A DNA stretch of 63,318 nucleotides from Ruminococcoides intestinihominis (GTDB lineage: Bacteria > Bacillota > Clostridia > Oscillospirales > Acutalibacteraceae). The stretch lies in assembly GCF_040096285.1 (NCBI RefSeq), contig NZ_JBBMEY010000009.1:1-63318 (forward strand), read 5' to 3'. The notes under the pieces were generated by a model, which saw nothing but the letters and a program-made list of their open reading frames with translations, did not search any database and was not told where the DNA came from. Below are positions 43,495 through 52,580 of the stretch, one piece after another. The translations under genes were made by a program, and so were the position numbers. Numbering within the stretch: position 1 is the first letter of the stretch; each line of letters opens with the position of its first letter.

Positions 43495-44775
43495 ATGGTT
43501 AAAGCTATAGTTGGTGCTAACTGGGGCGATGAAGGTAAGGGCAAAATTACTGATGTATTAGCTCAGAACTCTGATGTAGTAATTCGTTTTCAGGGTGGTG
43601 CTAATGCAGGACATACTATCGTAAATGAATACGGTAAGTTTGCACTTCACCAGTTACCATCAGGTGTATTTAATGGCAATGTTACAAATATTATCGGTAA
43701 TGGCGTTGCATTCTCAGTAGAGAATTTTGTAAAAGAAATGAAGGAATTAAAGGACAGAGGTGTTCCTGAACCAAAGATTTTAATTTCTGACAGAGCTCAA
43801 ATCGTAATGCCTTATCATGTTGCATTTGACTGCTATGAAGAAGAAAGACTAGGCAAGAACTCTTTTGGTTCAACAAAGAGTGGTATTGCTCCTTTCTATT
43901 CAGATAAGTATAGCAAAATCGGTTTCCAGATTAATGAACTTTATGATGATATTGATTATCTAAAGGAAAAGATTGCAAGAACTCTTGAAGTTAAGAATGC
44001 AACACTTAAGAATCTATACAACAAACCTCCAATTTCAGTTGACGAAATCTTCAACAAGCTAATGGAATACAGAGATGCTCTTGCTCCATATGTTGCAGAT
44101 ACATTTACTTTCTTGCATGATGCTTGTAAAGATGGCAAGAATATTCTATTAGAGGGTCAGCTAGGCTCACTAAAAGATACTGACTTTGGTATCTATCCAA
44201 TGGTTACTTCCAGTAACACAATTGCCGGTTATGGTGCAGTTGGTGCAGGTGGTATTCCTCCTTACGAAATCAAGGATATTGTTACAGTTGTTAAAGCTTA
44301 TTCAAGTGCAGTAGGTGCAGGTGAATTTGTTTCTGAAATCTTCGGTGAAGAAGCTGACGAACTTCGTAGAAGAGGTGGCGACGGTGGCGAATTTGGTGCT
44401 ACAACAGGTCGTCCTCGTAGAATGGGTTGGTTAGATTTAGTTGCTACAAGATACGGTTGTCGTGTACAGGGTGCTACTCAGGTTGCATTTACTGTTCTTG
44501 ATGTTCTTGGTTATCTTGATGAAATCCCTGTTTGTGTTGGTTACGAACTAGACGGTGAAGAAATCGACTACTTCCCATCAACAACAAAGCTAAAGAGATG
44601 TAAGCCAATTCTTAAGAAACTTCCTGGTTGGAAGTGCGACATTAGTGGTATTAAGAATTACGAAGACCTACCTGAGAACTGCCGTAACTATATTGAATTT
44701 GCAGAAAAAGAAATCGGTGTGCCAATTACTATGGTTTCTAACGGTCCTGCAAGAGAAGATATTATTTACAGATAA
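43495..44775 (+). CDS. purA: Adenylosuccinate synthetase
   Basis: 426 residues. GTP-binding start VGANWGDEGKGKITD, GGANAGHTIV, and the IMP site region with TSSNTIAGYGAVGAGG and TTGRPRRMGWLD. Converts IMP to adenylosuccinate. Good AAAGGATG ribosome site. Confidence 0.96.
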   Translation: MVKAIVGANWGDEGKGKITDVLAQNSDVVIRFQGGANAGHTIVNEYGKFALHQLPSGVFNGNVTNIIGNGVAFSVENFVKEMKELKDRGVPEPKILISDRAQIVMPYHVAFDCYEEERLGKNSFGSTKSGIAPFYSDKYSKIGFQINELYDDIDYLKEKIARTLEVKNATLKNLYNKPPISVDEIFNKLMEYRDALAPYVADTFTFLHDACKDGKNILLEGQLGSLKDTDFGIYPMVTSSNTIAGYGAVGAGGIPPYEIKDIVTVVKAYSSAVGAGEFVSEIFGEEADELRRRGGDGGEFGATTGRPRRMGWLDLVATRYGCRVQGATQVAFTVLDVLGYLDEIPVCVGYELDGEEIDYFPSTTKLKRCKPILKKLPGWKCDISGIKNYEDLPENCRNYIEFAEKEIGVPITMVSNGPAREDIIYR

Positions 44776-44789
44776 TTTTGAGGTGTGTA

Positions 44790-46334
44790 ATGGCGAAAGC
44801 AAAAGAAAAAGTTCTTGTTCTTGACTTTGGTGGTCAGTACAACCAGCTTATTGCAAGACGAGTTCGTGATCACCATGTATATGCTGAAATTAAGCAGTAC
44901 ACTACAGATATAGAAGAAATTAAGGCCGAAAATTATAAGGGCATTATTTTTACAGGTGGACCAAACTCAGTTTATGATATGAGTTCACCACATTATTCAA
45001 AAGAAATTCTTGAACTGGGTATTCCGGTTCTTGGCATTTGTTATGGCTGTCAGCTAATCACATGGATGTGTGACGGTAAGGTTGAATCAGCTATTAATAG
45101 CGAATATGGTAAAATTCAAATTGATATTTCAAAGTCTGATAGCAAACTATTTAAGGATGTTCCTAAGGAAAATATTGTTTGGATGAGCCACACTGACTAT
45201 GTTAGTGAAATTCCAAAAGGTTTTGAAGTAACTGCATCATCAAAGGATTGCCCTTGTGCAGCTTTTGAAAATGTAGATAAGAACCTATACGCAGTACAGT
45301 TCCATCCGGAAGTTACTCACTCAGAATATGGTAATGTAATTCTAAAGAACTTTCTTTATGATGTTTGCCATTGTTCAGGTGACTGGCAGATGGATAGCTT
45401 TATCGACAATACAGTTAATGCACTAAGAGAAAAGATTGGTGATAAAAAGGTTGTCCTAGGTCTTTCCGGTGGTGTTGACAGTTCTGTTGCAGCTGCACTT
45501 CTAAGTAAGGCAGTAGGTAAGCAATTAACTTGTGTATTTGTTGACCAAGGTTTAATGCGTAAAAACGAAGGTGACTTTGTAGAAGAAACTTTCACAAAGT
45601 TATTTGATATGAACTTTGTTCGTGTAAATTGTGGCCACGAATTTATCTCTAAGTTAAAGGGTGCAACAGACCCTGAAGACAAGAGAAAGATTATCGGTAC
45701 AGAATTTTATAAGGTATTCTGGGATAAAATCAGAGAAGAAGCTGATGGTGGTTTCTTTGCTCAAGGTACAATTTATCCTGACTGTATCGAAAGTGGTAAG
45801 GGTAACGCAGACAAAATCAAAACTCATCACAATAAGGTTGCAATGCCTGAAGACATTAAGTTTGATGATGTTGTTGAACCACTTTGTGACCTGTTTAAGG
45901 ATGAAGTTAGAGTTGTTGGCGAAAAGCTGGGTATCCCTAAGGAATTAGTTTGGAGACAACCATTCCCGGGTCCCGGTTTAGGTGTTAGAATTATTGGCGA
46001 AATCACAGAAGAAAAGATTAAAATTCTTCAAGATGCCGATGCAGTTTTCAGAGATGAAATTGCAAAGAGTGGTATCGCACAGGATTTAAGCCAGTTCTTC
46101 TGCGTACTACCGGATGTTAGAACAGTTGGTGTTATGGGTGACCATAGAACATATGACCACCTTGTAGCAATTCGTGCAGTTACTACCGATGACTTTATGA
46201 CTGCCGACTTTGCAAGAATCCCTTATGATGTCCTTGCAAGAGTCTCTAATCGTATCGTTAACGAGTGCGAACATATCAATCGTGTAGTTTATGATATTAC
46301 ATCAAAACCCCCTGGTACGATCGAGTGGGAATAG
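44790..46334 (+). CDS. guaA: GMP synthase (glutamine-hydrolysing)
   Basis: 514 residues. The class I amidotransferase has ILGICYGCQLI-type nucleophile Cys and the His/Glu of FHPEVTHSEYG; the ATP-PPase has VLGLSGGVDSSVAA; the dimerisation domain ends in the conserved TSKPPGTIEWE. ATG chosen behind GAGGTG. The last codons are a well-known integration target for genomic islands, and the foreign GC-rich segment begins right after the stop. Confidence 0.96.
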   Translation: MAKAKEKVLVLDFGGQYNQLIARRVRDHHVYAEIKQYTTDIEEIKAENYKGIIFTGGPNSVYDMSSPHYSKEILELGIPVLGICYGCQLITWMCDGKVESAINSEYGKIQIDISKSDSKLFKDVPKENIVWMSHTDYVSEIPKGFEVTASSKDCPCAAFENVDKNLYAVQFHPEVTHSEYGNVILKNFLYDVCHCSGDWQMDSFIDNTVNALREKIGDKKVVLGLSGGVDSSVAAALLSKAVGKQLTCVFVDQGLMRKNEGDFVEETFTKLFDMNFVRVNCGHEFISKLKGATDPEDKRKIIGTEFYKVFWDKIREEADGGFFAQGTIYPDCIESGKGNADKIKTHHNKVAMPEDIKFDDVVEPLCDLFKDEVRVVGEKLGIPKELVWRQPFPGPGLGVRIIGEITEEKIKILQDADAVFRDEIAKSGIAQDLSQFFCVLPDVRTVGVMGDHRTYDHLVAIRAVTTDDFMTADFARIPYDVLARVSNRIVNECEHINRVVYDITSKPPGTIEWE

Positions 46335-46464
46335 TTCCCTTTGGTTTATATGTGCCGAAAAAACCAGTATTAACTGGGTTACCATAAGGATACCTTTGTT
46401 TAATCGGGCGCCGAATGGCAGGTAGTGCATATGCACCGCCTGTCTTTCGCCTTTTTTATGATCT

Positions 46465-46554
46465 TTACATTTCGGTGACATTGCCGATGTAACGGAAATA
46501 AATATCAATCTGCTGTTTAAACTCTGGGGTGTATGATTTTTGATTTTTAGCCAT
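46465..46554 (-). pseudogene. Remnant: IS3-type transposase N-terminus joined to a recombinase-like tail
   Basis: A 29-codon frame behind AAAAAGGAG. MAKNQKSYTPEFKQQI is the start of IS3-family OrfA proteins, while the rest (IDIYFRYIGNVTEM) resembles the C-terminal end of large serine recombinases with a DUF4368 tail. It looks like a deletion junction between two mobile genes, marking the left edge of the foreign segment. Confidence 0.45.
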
Positions 46555-46675
46555 TGTGTTGAACTCCTTTTTCTATAAGTATAGCTTGTTTAACATTTCG
46601 TGTCTATGGTTATATTCTAGCACCAGTATAGTTCTGCGATACCGTTTCTTACACCACCCTGTACGAAAAAATACA

Positions 46676-46945
46676 CTACCGAAATAACTTGACCGTGTAG
46701 GCGTTGCTTGTGTTTGATCCGTCCTGTCTGCAGCGCTTTTTCTTTTTCAAGACTTCGGATTGCTGCGTCCACCGTCTTTTTGTCAATCAGCATTCCTCGG
46801 CGATCAGCCGCCGTGACGGAAAGCAGACACCGTTTTTATCGCTGTGTTTTACAAGGCAGCAGTAGACGGCGTAATCTCTCGGCTTTAATCGGTAGTCGCT
46901 TATGCGGTTTGAAATGATTGAAAATTTTATCCCCTCACTTTTCAT
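46676..46945 (-). pseudogene. Frameshifted HTH replication-initiator-like protein of a mobile element
   Basis: Starts MKSEGIKFSIISNRISDYRLKPRDYAVYCCLV with DKNGVCFPSRRLIAEEC, the winged-helix region of replication initiator/accessory proteins found on clostridial conjugative elements. After a frameshift it continues IDKKTVDAAIRSLEKEKAL, and after a second ends TSNAYTVKLFR. At least two frameshifts, so not functional. Confidence 0.6.
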
Positions 46946-47123
46946 GCCGAAAATCGGGTGTTCTAACACCTTAAAATTGAGAATTTACAAAATGTTCAAA
47001 ATCTCGAGGGCTATCCGCCAAAAGAAAACAGGTAAAGGACGGTGAGATTCTCTGCCTGTTGCAGTATATATTTTCGAAACAGAAACAGAATCGTGCGATC
47101 CCGTTTCCGATTATCTTACTTTG

Positions 47124-47310
47124 TTACGGTTCTAATTCAGGTGTCGGCTCGTACACTTCCATCATCAGCCGTGATGTAAATCGAAATCCGTTTGTGAACG
47201 CTTGTAGCTCATGCCGGTTATAATTTCTGCATCCGTTTTTTAATTTGTTCGAACGGAACCTTTTGCTGTTCTGTGAGAGTGGCTCTGAGTTCCGTTTCAA
47301 GCCGCACAAC
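47124..47310 (-). pseudogene. Frameshifted small mobile-element protein (DUF6809-like?)
   Basis: One frame reads VRLETELRATLTEQQKVPFE and ends at a stop; the adjacent frame continues HELQAFTNGFRFTSRLMMEVY to another stop. The F-x2-GFR-x4-RLM-x-EV pattern recalls small proteins common on Firmicutes mobile elements. Identification tentative. The rest of 46335-47479 shows no intact gene. Confidence 0.4.
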
Positions 47311-47479
47311 GGTTACAAACGATCCGCCTTTGTCTGTGCCTTTTTGCTATACTCTGCACTGTTTTTTGAAAGAATGAGCGTCTTAATGCAATCTTAATAC
47401 AGAGCGCTGAATCATTACACCGTTTTATTATGTTTCACGGTATTCTCTTTATAAACAAGAAGAAATAGGAGAAGTATAT

Positions 47480-48817
47480 ATGTCTGAAATTACACATAGA
47501 AAAAAGAGGCTGTCATCCTTTAAGCTGATCGTTTTGGGCTTTGCCAGTGTCATAGTGCTTGGAGCGCTGATATTGATGCTGCCGTTTTCATCGACTGCCG
47601 GAGTTGTTACGCCGTTTCATGAGGCGCTGTTCACATCGACCTCCGCCGTTTGCGTTACGGGGCTGGTCGTGCAGGATACAGGTAGCTATTGGTCCGCTTT
47701 CGGGCAGACGGTAATACTGCTGATGATCCAGATAGGCGGGCTCGGTGTTGTGACAGTTGCGGCATTTTTCGCTATGCTGTCCGGCAGAAAAATATCGCTG
47801 ATGCAGCGCAGTACCATGCAGGACGCCATCTCTGCCCCGAAGGTCGGCGGGATCGTCCGCCTGACCCGCTTTATTGTACGGGGAACTTTTTTGATCGAGC
47901 TTATCGGAATGCTCGTCATGCTGCCGACATTTTGCGGAAAATTCGGTATCAAGGGAATTTGGATGGCGGCATTTCATTCGATTTCCGCCTTTTGCAACGC
48001 CGGCTTTGACATACTCGGCACCGCAGAAAACAAATACCCGTCTCTTACGGAATACATCGGAGAGCCTACAATAAACATTGCAATTATGCTTTTAATTATT
48101 GTGGGCGGTATTGGATTTTTGACCTGGGACGATATTTACACAAACAAGTGGCATTTCAAAAAATACCGTATGCAAAGTAAAGTCATATTGGTAACAACGG
48201 CAATCCTCATTATCGCTCCCGCAGTATTCTTTTTCTTCTGTGATTTTACGGGGATGCCGCTCGGCGAAAGGATTCTTGCGTCGCTTTTTCAGTCTGTCAC
48301 ACCGAGAACCGCCGGTTTCAATACCGCCGATCTTCCCGCTATGACCGGTTCCTCTAAGGCAATTATGATTCTGCTGATGCTCGTCGGAGGATCGCCCGGC
48401 TCCACGGCAGGCGGTATGAAAACGACCACGTTTGCCGTTCTGATTCTGAGTGCATTCTCCGTCTGTCGCAAAAAGGATGATGCCGAAGTCTACGGCAGGC
48501 GCATTGATGGTTCGACAGTGAAAAACGCCGTAACCATTGCCGTAATGTATTTCCTGCTGTTTTTTATCGGTGGCATTGTTATCAGCATGGCAGAGGGTCT
48601 GCCGCTTAGCACTTGTCTTTATGAAACGGCATCCGCCGTCGGAACGGTCGGGCTTACGCTCGGGATCACACCGCAGCTCGGCATTCTGTCTCAGCTTATT
48701 TTAATCGTCTTAATGTATCTCGGTAGAGTCGGTGGACTCACCCTGATTTATGCGGCGATCTCCAATAAAAATCAGAGCGTCGCAAAGCTGCCGCTCGAAA
48801 AGATCACAGTTGGATAA
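47480..48817 (+). CDS. ktrB: TrkH/KtrB family potassium transporter subunit
   Basis: 445 residues with four membrane-pore-membrane repeats. Selectivity-filter segments are SAVCVTGL, SAFCNAGF, TPRTAGFN and SAVGTVGL, as in KtrB/TrkH. It forms the K+ (Na+-coupled) channel-like subunit gated by the RCK protein encoded next. GC content and codon use differ sharply from genes before 46.3 kb, indicating transfer. Strong AGGAGA ribosome site. Confidence 0.92.
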   Translation: MSEITHRKKRLSSFKLIVLGFASVIVLGALILMLPFSSTAGVVTPFHEALFTSTSAVCVTGLVVQDTGSYWSAFGQTVILLMIQIGGLGVVTVAAFFAMLSGRKISLMQRSTMQDAISAPKVGGIVRLTRFIVRGTFLIELIGMLVMLPTFCGKFGIKGIWMAAFHSISAFCNAGFDILGTAENKYPSLTEYIGEPTINIAIMLLIIVGGIGFLTWDDIYTNKWHFKKYRMQSKVILVTTAILIIAPAVFFFFCDFTGMPLGERILASLFQSVTPRTAGFNTADLPAMTGSSKAIMILLMLVGGSPGSTAGGMKTTTFAVLILSAFSVCRKKDDAEVYGRRIDGSTVKNAVTIAVMYFLLFFIGGIVISMAEGLPLSTCLYETASAVGTVGLTLGITPQLGILSQLILIVLMYLGRVGGLTLIYAAISNKNQSVAKLPLEKITVG

Positions 48818-48832
48818 AGGAGTTAGTATATT

Positions 48833-49480
48833 ATGAAAAACATATTGTTAATAGGCCTCGGCAGATTCGGAAAGAATATCGCTTTGCAGCTTAACAAGTT
48901 AGGACACGAGGTGATGGCAGTAGACAACAACGAAGAAAGAGTCAATGACATTCTGTCGATCGTTACCAATGCGCAGATCGGCGACAGCACAAACACGGAG
49001 TTTTTAAAGTCGCTCGGCATCAGAAACTTTGATGTGTGCATCGTCACCATCGGTGGAGATTTTCAAAACTCGCTGGAAACCACTTCTTTGCTGAAGGAGC
49101 TCGGTGCAAAATTAGTTGTGTCCCGCGCCGAGCGTGATGTGCAGGCAAAATTTCTTCTGCGCAACGGAGCGGACGAGGTCGTTTCCCCAGAAAAACAGGT
49201 AGCAAATTGGGCTGCTATTCGGTACACCGCCGACCACATTCGGGATTATATTGAGGTTGATGAGGCTCATGCCATTTTTGAGGTAGAGGTGCCGGAGGGA
49301 TGGGTCGGCAAATCCGTCGGGGAACTGGATATCCGCAGAAAATACAGCATCAATATTATGGCGACTAAGGAGAACGGAAAAATTAATATGGCAGTTACGC
49401 CGGAAACCGTTCTTACGGACAAGATCACCCTTTTGGTTCTCGGTGCTTATAAAGAACTGCAAAAGTGTTTTCACATTTGA
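48833..49480 (+). CDS. ktrA: KtrA/TrkA family K+ gating protein (RCK)
   Basis: 215 residues. RCK_N Rossmann fold with LLIGLGRFGKNIALQL and the acidic AVDNNEERV end; an RCK_C domain occupies about 140-215 (EVPEGWVGKSVGELDIRRKYSI). Binds ATP/ADP and, in homologues, c-di-AMP through RCK_C, controlling the KtrB pore. 15 nt after ktrB. Confidence 0.92.
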   Translation: MKNILLIGLGRFGKNIALQLNKLGHEVMAVDNNEERVNDILSIVTNAQIGDSTNTEFLKSLGIRNFDVCIVTIGGDFQNSLETTSLLKELGAKLVVSRAERDVQAKFLLRNGADEVVSPEKQVANWAAIRYTADHIRDYIEVDEAHAIFEVEVPEGWVGKSVGELDIRRKYSINIMATKENGKINMAVTPETVLTDKITLLVLGAYKELQKCFHI

Positions 49481-49495
49481 CAGAGGTGAACGGAA

Positions 49496-49750
49496 TTGGC
49501 TGAGTTATTGCTGATTGTCAGTCTGCTTGGCATATTTGCTTTCGGATTTTATCTTATGATCAGGCTGGACCGATTTCTTGAAGAAAACAGAAAGGCATTG
49601 TTAAGGGAAAACGAATCCTGCAAGCCTTCCGAAGTTCTGCTGCCACATGGGCTGTCCGACAGTGAGATATTAAGCGAGATCCACCGCTTTCGGGAAACGC
49701 ACGGAAAGGTCGATATTATTCTTTCCGACAGCAAAGAGAATACATTTTAG
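49496..49750 (+). CDS. Small membrane protein in the K+ uptake locus, unknown function
   Basis: 84 residues from a TTG start behind GAGGTGA. One transmembrane helix at residues about 3-24 (LLLIVSLLGIFAFGFYLMI), then a charged cytoplasmic tail ending DIILSDSKENTF. No family recognised. Its position between ktrA and the sensor kinase, with the same base composition, suggests it belongs to the K+ system, perhaps as an accessory or regulatory peptide (inference). Confidence 0.6.
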   Translation: MAELLLIVSLLGIFAFGFYLMIRLDRFLEENRKALLRENESCKPSEVLLPHGLSDSEILSEIHRFRETHGKVDIILSDSKENTF

Positions 49751-49808
49751 TTTGCGGTAGATTATTTCACGATTTTGATGTATAATAAAACAAAAGGACG
49801 GTGACCAG

Positions 49809-51785
49809 ATGAAAACACAAACCGAGCAGTCAAAAAAAGGCGCAGACGAGCATATCCTTGTCTGCCTATCCTCTTCGCCGTCCAATGCAAGGATCATACA
49901 CACCGCCTCAAAGATGGCTAAGGTCCTTCATGCAAGATTTACCGCCATCTATGTGCAGACGGATACGGTTATAAATGATGAGGATCAGTCCCGACTTTCG
50001 CAGAACATACAGCTCGCGCAAAAGCTCGGCGCCGAGATCGTTATGACGCATGGCGAGGATGTACCACTTCAGATCTCGGAATATGTCAGGCTTTCCGATG
50101 TCACAAAAATCGTGATTGGTCAAAGCAGCGCCAGACGAAGATGTCTGTTTGGGATACCAACTCTCACCGAAAAGCTGATTTTCTCCGCCCCTGATGTTGA
50201 CATTCATATTATTCCAGACACGCTGAACTACACAAAGCCTCACAGACGCCGTCTGTTCTTTGGTACAGAGATACCTTCGCTGCGGAATATTGCCGTGACC
50301 GTTCTGGCGCTTGCCGTATGCACGGCGATCGGGCTTCTGTTCGATCATCTCGGCTTTTCCGATACCAATATCGTTACGGTATATATCCTCGGTGTGCTGA
50401 TGATCTCCGTTTTGACCAAAGGATACCTTTGCAGTATGGCAGGCTCATTTCTAAGTGTTGTATTGTTCGGATTTTTCCTTACCGAACCCAGGTTGTCCTT
50501 TCAGACCTATGCCGTAGGCTATCCCGTTACCTTTGCAGTCATGCTGGCATCTTCCATTCTCACCGGCACGCTTGCCTCGAAGCTGAAAGATCATGCAAGG
50601 CTCTCGGCTCGCTCCGCGTTCCGTGTGCAGGTGCTGTTCGACACTGACCGTCTGCTGCAAAAAGCAAAAAGCAACGATGATGTTTTAAGCGTCACCTGTA
50701 TGCAGCTCTCGCGACTGCTTGACCGAAGCATTGTTGCCTATATGAAAGGCGAAAACGGAATGTTGTCCGGTCGGCTGTATGCCGAAAAAAAGGATACACA
50801 CGCTGAAAAGCTGCTAAGCGATGCAGAGCGGCAAACCGCAGAATGGGTGTTTCAAAATGGTTGCCGTGCAGGAGCAACGACCGCACAGTTTAGAAAATCC
50901 GAATGTCTTTATCTTGCGATCCGTGCAGGCGGCAGAGTCTACGGGGTGATCGGAATACCGATGAAACCCGAAAAGCCCGATTCATTTGAAGGCAGCATCG
51001 TACTTTCGGTTGTGAACGAATGTGCTCTGGCAATGGATAATGCTCACAACGCCGCCGAAAAGGAACGGGTGGCAGATCTTGCAAAAAGCGAGCAGCTGCG
51101 TGCCGACCTTTTGCGGTCAATCTCACACGATCTGCGCACGCCGCTTTGCTCCGTTTCTGGTAATGCGGACACGCTTTTGCATAACGGAAGCTGCCTGGAC
51201 GAAGCAACCAAACAGCAGATCTATAAAGATATTTATGACGATTCCGAATGGTTGATCGGCGTAGTGGAAAATCTTTTGTATGTCACAAGACTGAATGACG
51301 GACGCCTAAAGCTGGAACTTACCGACCAGCTTGTGGACGAAGTGGTCAACGAAGCCGTTTCGCATTTGAAGAAAAAATCGGTCGGACACAAGGTGACGGT
51401 AAGGTGCGACGATCTGATCCTTGCCCGTATGGACGCACAGCTTATCGTGCAGGTCATCGTCAATCTTATTGACAACTCCTTGAAATATACCGAACAAGGC
51501 TCCGAGATCTGCGTAAGTGTCGAAAAACAGGGTGGGAATGCCGTGATCCGTGTCGCCGATGACGGAAACGGAATTGCAGACGATGTGAAACCGCACATTT
51601 TTGAAATGTTTTACACCGGAAAAAACACAGTCGCAGACAGCCGCAGAAGCTTTGGAATCGGGCTTACCTTGTGCAAAGCGATCGTCGAGTTGCACGGCGG
51701 GACGCTGACGCTTGCCGACAATGTACCGCACGGCTGTGTATTTACCTTTACTTTACCACTTAGCGAGGTGACTCTGAATGAATAA
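49809..51785 (+). CDS. KdpD-like sensor histidine kinase lacking the N-terminal KdpD domain
   Basis: 658 residues against about 890 for E. coli KdpD. Order: Usp domain (1 to about 130), four-helix DUF4118 membrane module (about 155-260), GAF-like (about 270-410), HisKA with H440 in SISHDLRTP, HATPase with NLIDNSLKYT, DDGNGIAD and FGIGLTLCKAIVELHGG. The Walker-A KdpD sensor domain is missing. The Usp region carries S21-x-S23, twenty residues, then FTAIY, the c-di-AMP-binding pattern known from staphylococcal KdpD. It overlaps kdpE by 8 nt. Confidence 0.9.
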   Translation: MKTQTEQSKKGADEHILVCLSSSPSNARIIHTASKMAKVLHARFTAIYVQTDTVINDEDQSRLSQNIQLAQKLGAEIVMTHGEDVPLQISEYVRLSDVTKIVIGQSSARRRCLFGIPTLTEKLIFSAPDVDIHIIPDTLNYTKPHRRRLFFGTEIPSLRNIAVTVLALAVCTAIGLLFDHLGFSDTNIVTVYILGVLMISVLTKGYLCSMAGSFLSVVLFGFFLTEPRLSFQTYAVGYPVTFAVMLASSILTGTLASKLKDHARLSARSAFRVQVLFDTDRLLQKAKSNDDVLSVTCMQLSRLLDRSIVAYMKGENGMLSGRLYAEKKDTHAEKLLSDAERQTAEWVFQNGCRAGATTAQFRKSECLYLAIRAGGRVYGVIGIPMKPEKPDSFEGSIVLSVVNECALAMDNAHNAAEKERVADLAKSEQLRADLLRSISHDLRTPLCSVSGNADTLLHNGSCLDEATKQQIYKDIYDDSEWLIGVVENLLYVTRLNDGRLKLELTDQLVDEVVNEAVSHLKKKSVGHKVTVRCDDLILARMDAQLIVQVIVNLIDNSLKYTEQGSEICVSVEKQGGNAVIRVADDGNGIADDVKPHIFEMFYTGKNTVADSRRSFGIGLTLCKAIVELHGGTLTLADNVPHGCVFTFTLPLSEVTLNE

Positions 51786-52479
51786 ACCCCTTGTTCTCGT
51801 TGTGGAGGACGACCGTCCTGTCCGCAATCTGATCGTAACAACATTAAAGGCGCACGATTACCGCTATCTGACTGCAGAGAACGGACGCGGTGCCATTATG
51901 GAGGTGACCTCCCATAACCCGGATATCGTTCTGCTGGATCTGGGGCTGCCGGATATCGACGGCACACAGGTGATCGAAAGCATCCGCTCATGGTCAAATA
52001 TGCCCATTATTGTGATCAGTGCGCGTAGCGAGGATAAAGACAAAATCACGGCGCTGGATGCCGGGGCGGACGACTATCTGACAAAGCCATTTTCCGTAGA
52101 GGAGCTTTTGGCACGGCTTCGTGTCACGCAAAGAAGACTGTTGCTTTTGCAGGCAAACAGTGACACCGACTCACCAATTTTCCAAAACGGCGAGCTTAAA
52201 ATTGATTATGCCGCCGGCTGCGCTTATTTAAACGGGGAGGAATTGCACCTGACCCCGATTGAATACAAGCTTTTGTGTCTGCTCTCTCATAATGTCGGAA
52301 AGGTGCTGACGCACACCTTTATCACGCAGCAGATTTGGGGCAGCAGCTGGGAAAACGATATTGCTTCTCTGCGGGTGTTTATGGCGACCCTACGCAAAAA
52401 GCTGGAGCTGCAAAAGGACAGTCCACAATACATTCAGACGCATATCGGCGTCGGTTACCGTATGCTGCGGGTAGACTGA
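51778..52479 (+). CDS. kdpE: KdpE-like OmpR-family response regulator
   Basis: 233 residues. Receiver domain with D11-D12, phospho-acceptor D54 (LLDLGLPDIDG) and K in TKPFSVEELLAR; winged-helix DNA-binding domain with HLTPIEYKLLCLL and VGVGYRM-type end. Partner of the overlapping kinase. With no kdpFABC nearby, its target is presumably ktrBA itself. Confidence 0.93.
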   Translation: MNKPLVLVVEDDRPVRNLIVTTLKAHDYRYLTAENGRGAIMEVTSHNPDIVLLDLGLPDIDGTQVIESIRSWSNMPIIVISARSEDKDKITALDAGADDYLTKPFSVEELLARLRVTQRRLLLLQANSDTDSPIFQNGELKIDYAAGCAYLNGEELHLTPIEYKLLCLLSHNVGKVLTHTFITQQIWGSSWENDIASLRVFMATLRKKLELQKDSPQYIQTHIGVGYRMLRVD

Positions 52480-52580
52480 GAAAAGCGTGGACTTTGTTTC
52501 TCACCTTTCTTAAAATCGGCGCCTTTACCTTCGGCGGCGGATATGGGATGGTTGCCCTTGTAAGAGAAACAGTCTTTTTC
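52476..52580 (+). pseudogene. Chromate transporter (ChrA) N-terminal stub, cut by an IS
   Basis: About 35 codons reading WTLFLTFLKIGAFTFGGGYG then MVALVRETVFF, the conserved N-terminus of CHR-family proteins, before running into the IS at 52581. No ChrA remainder appears on the far side of the IS. The start codon is unclear (a CTG at 52476 is in frame). Shows that the foreign segment's right edge was lost. Confidence 0.75.

Noticed and set aside
46302..46508. 68-codon minus-strand frame covering the guaA end
   Set aside because: It runs antisense into guaA and out of frame with the IS3-like remnant; no ribosome site.
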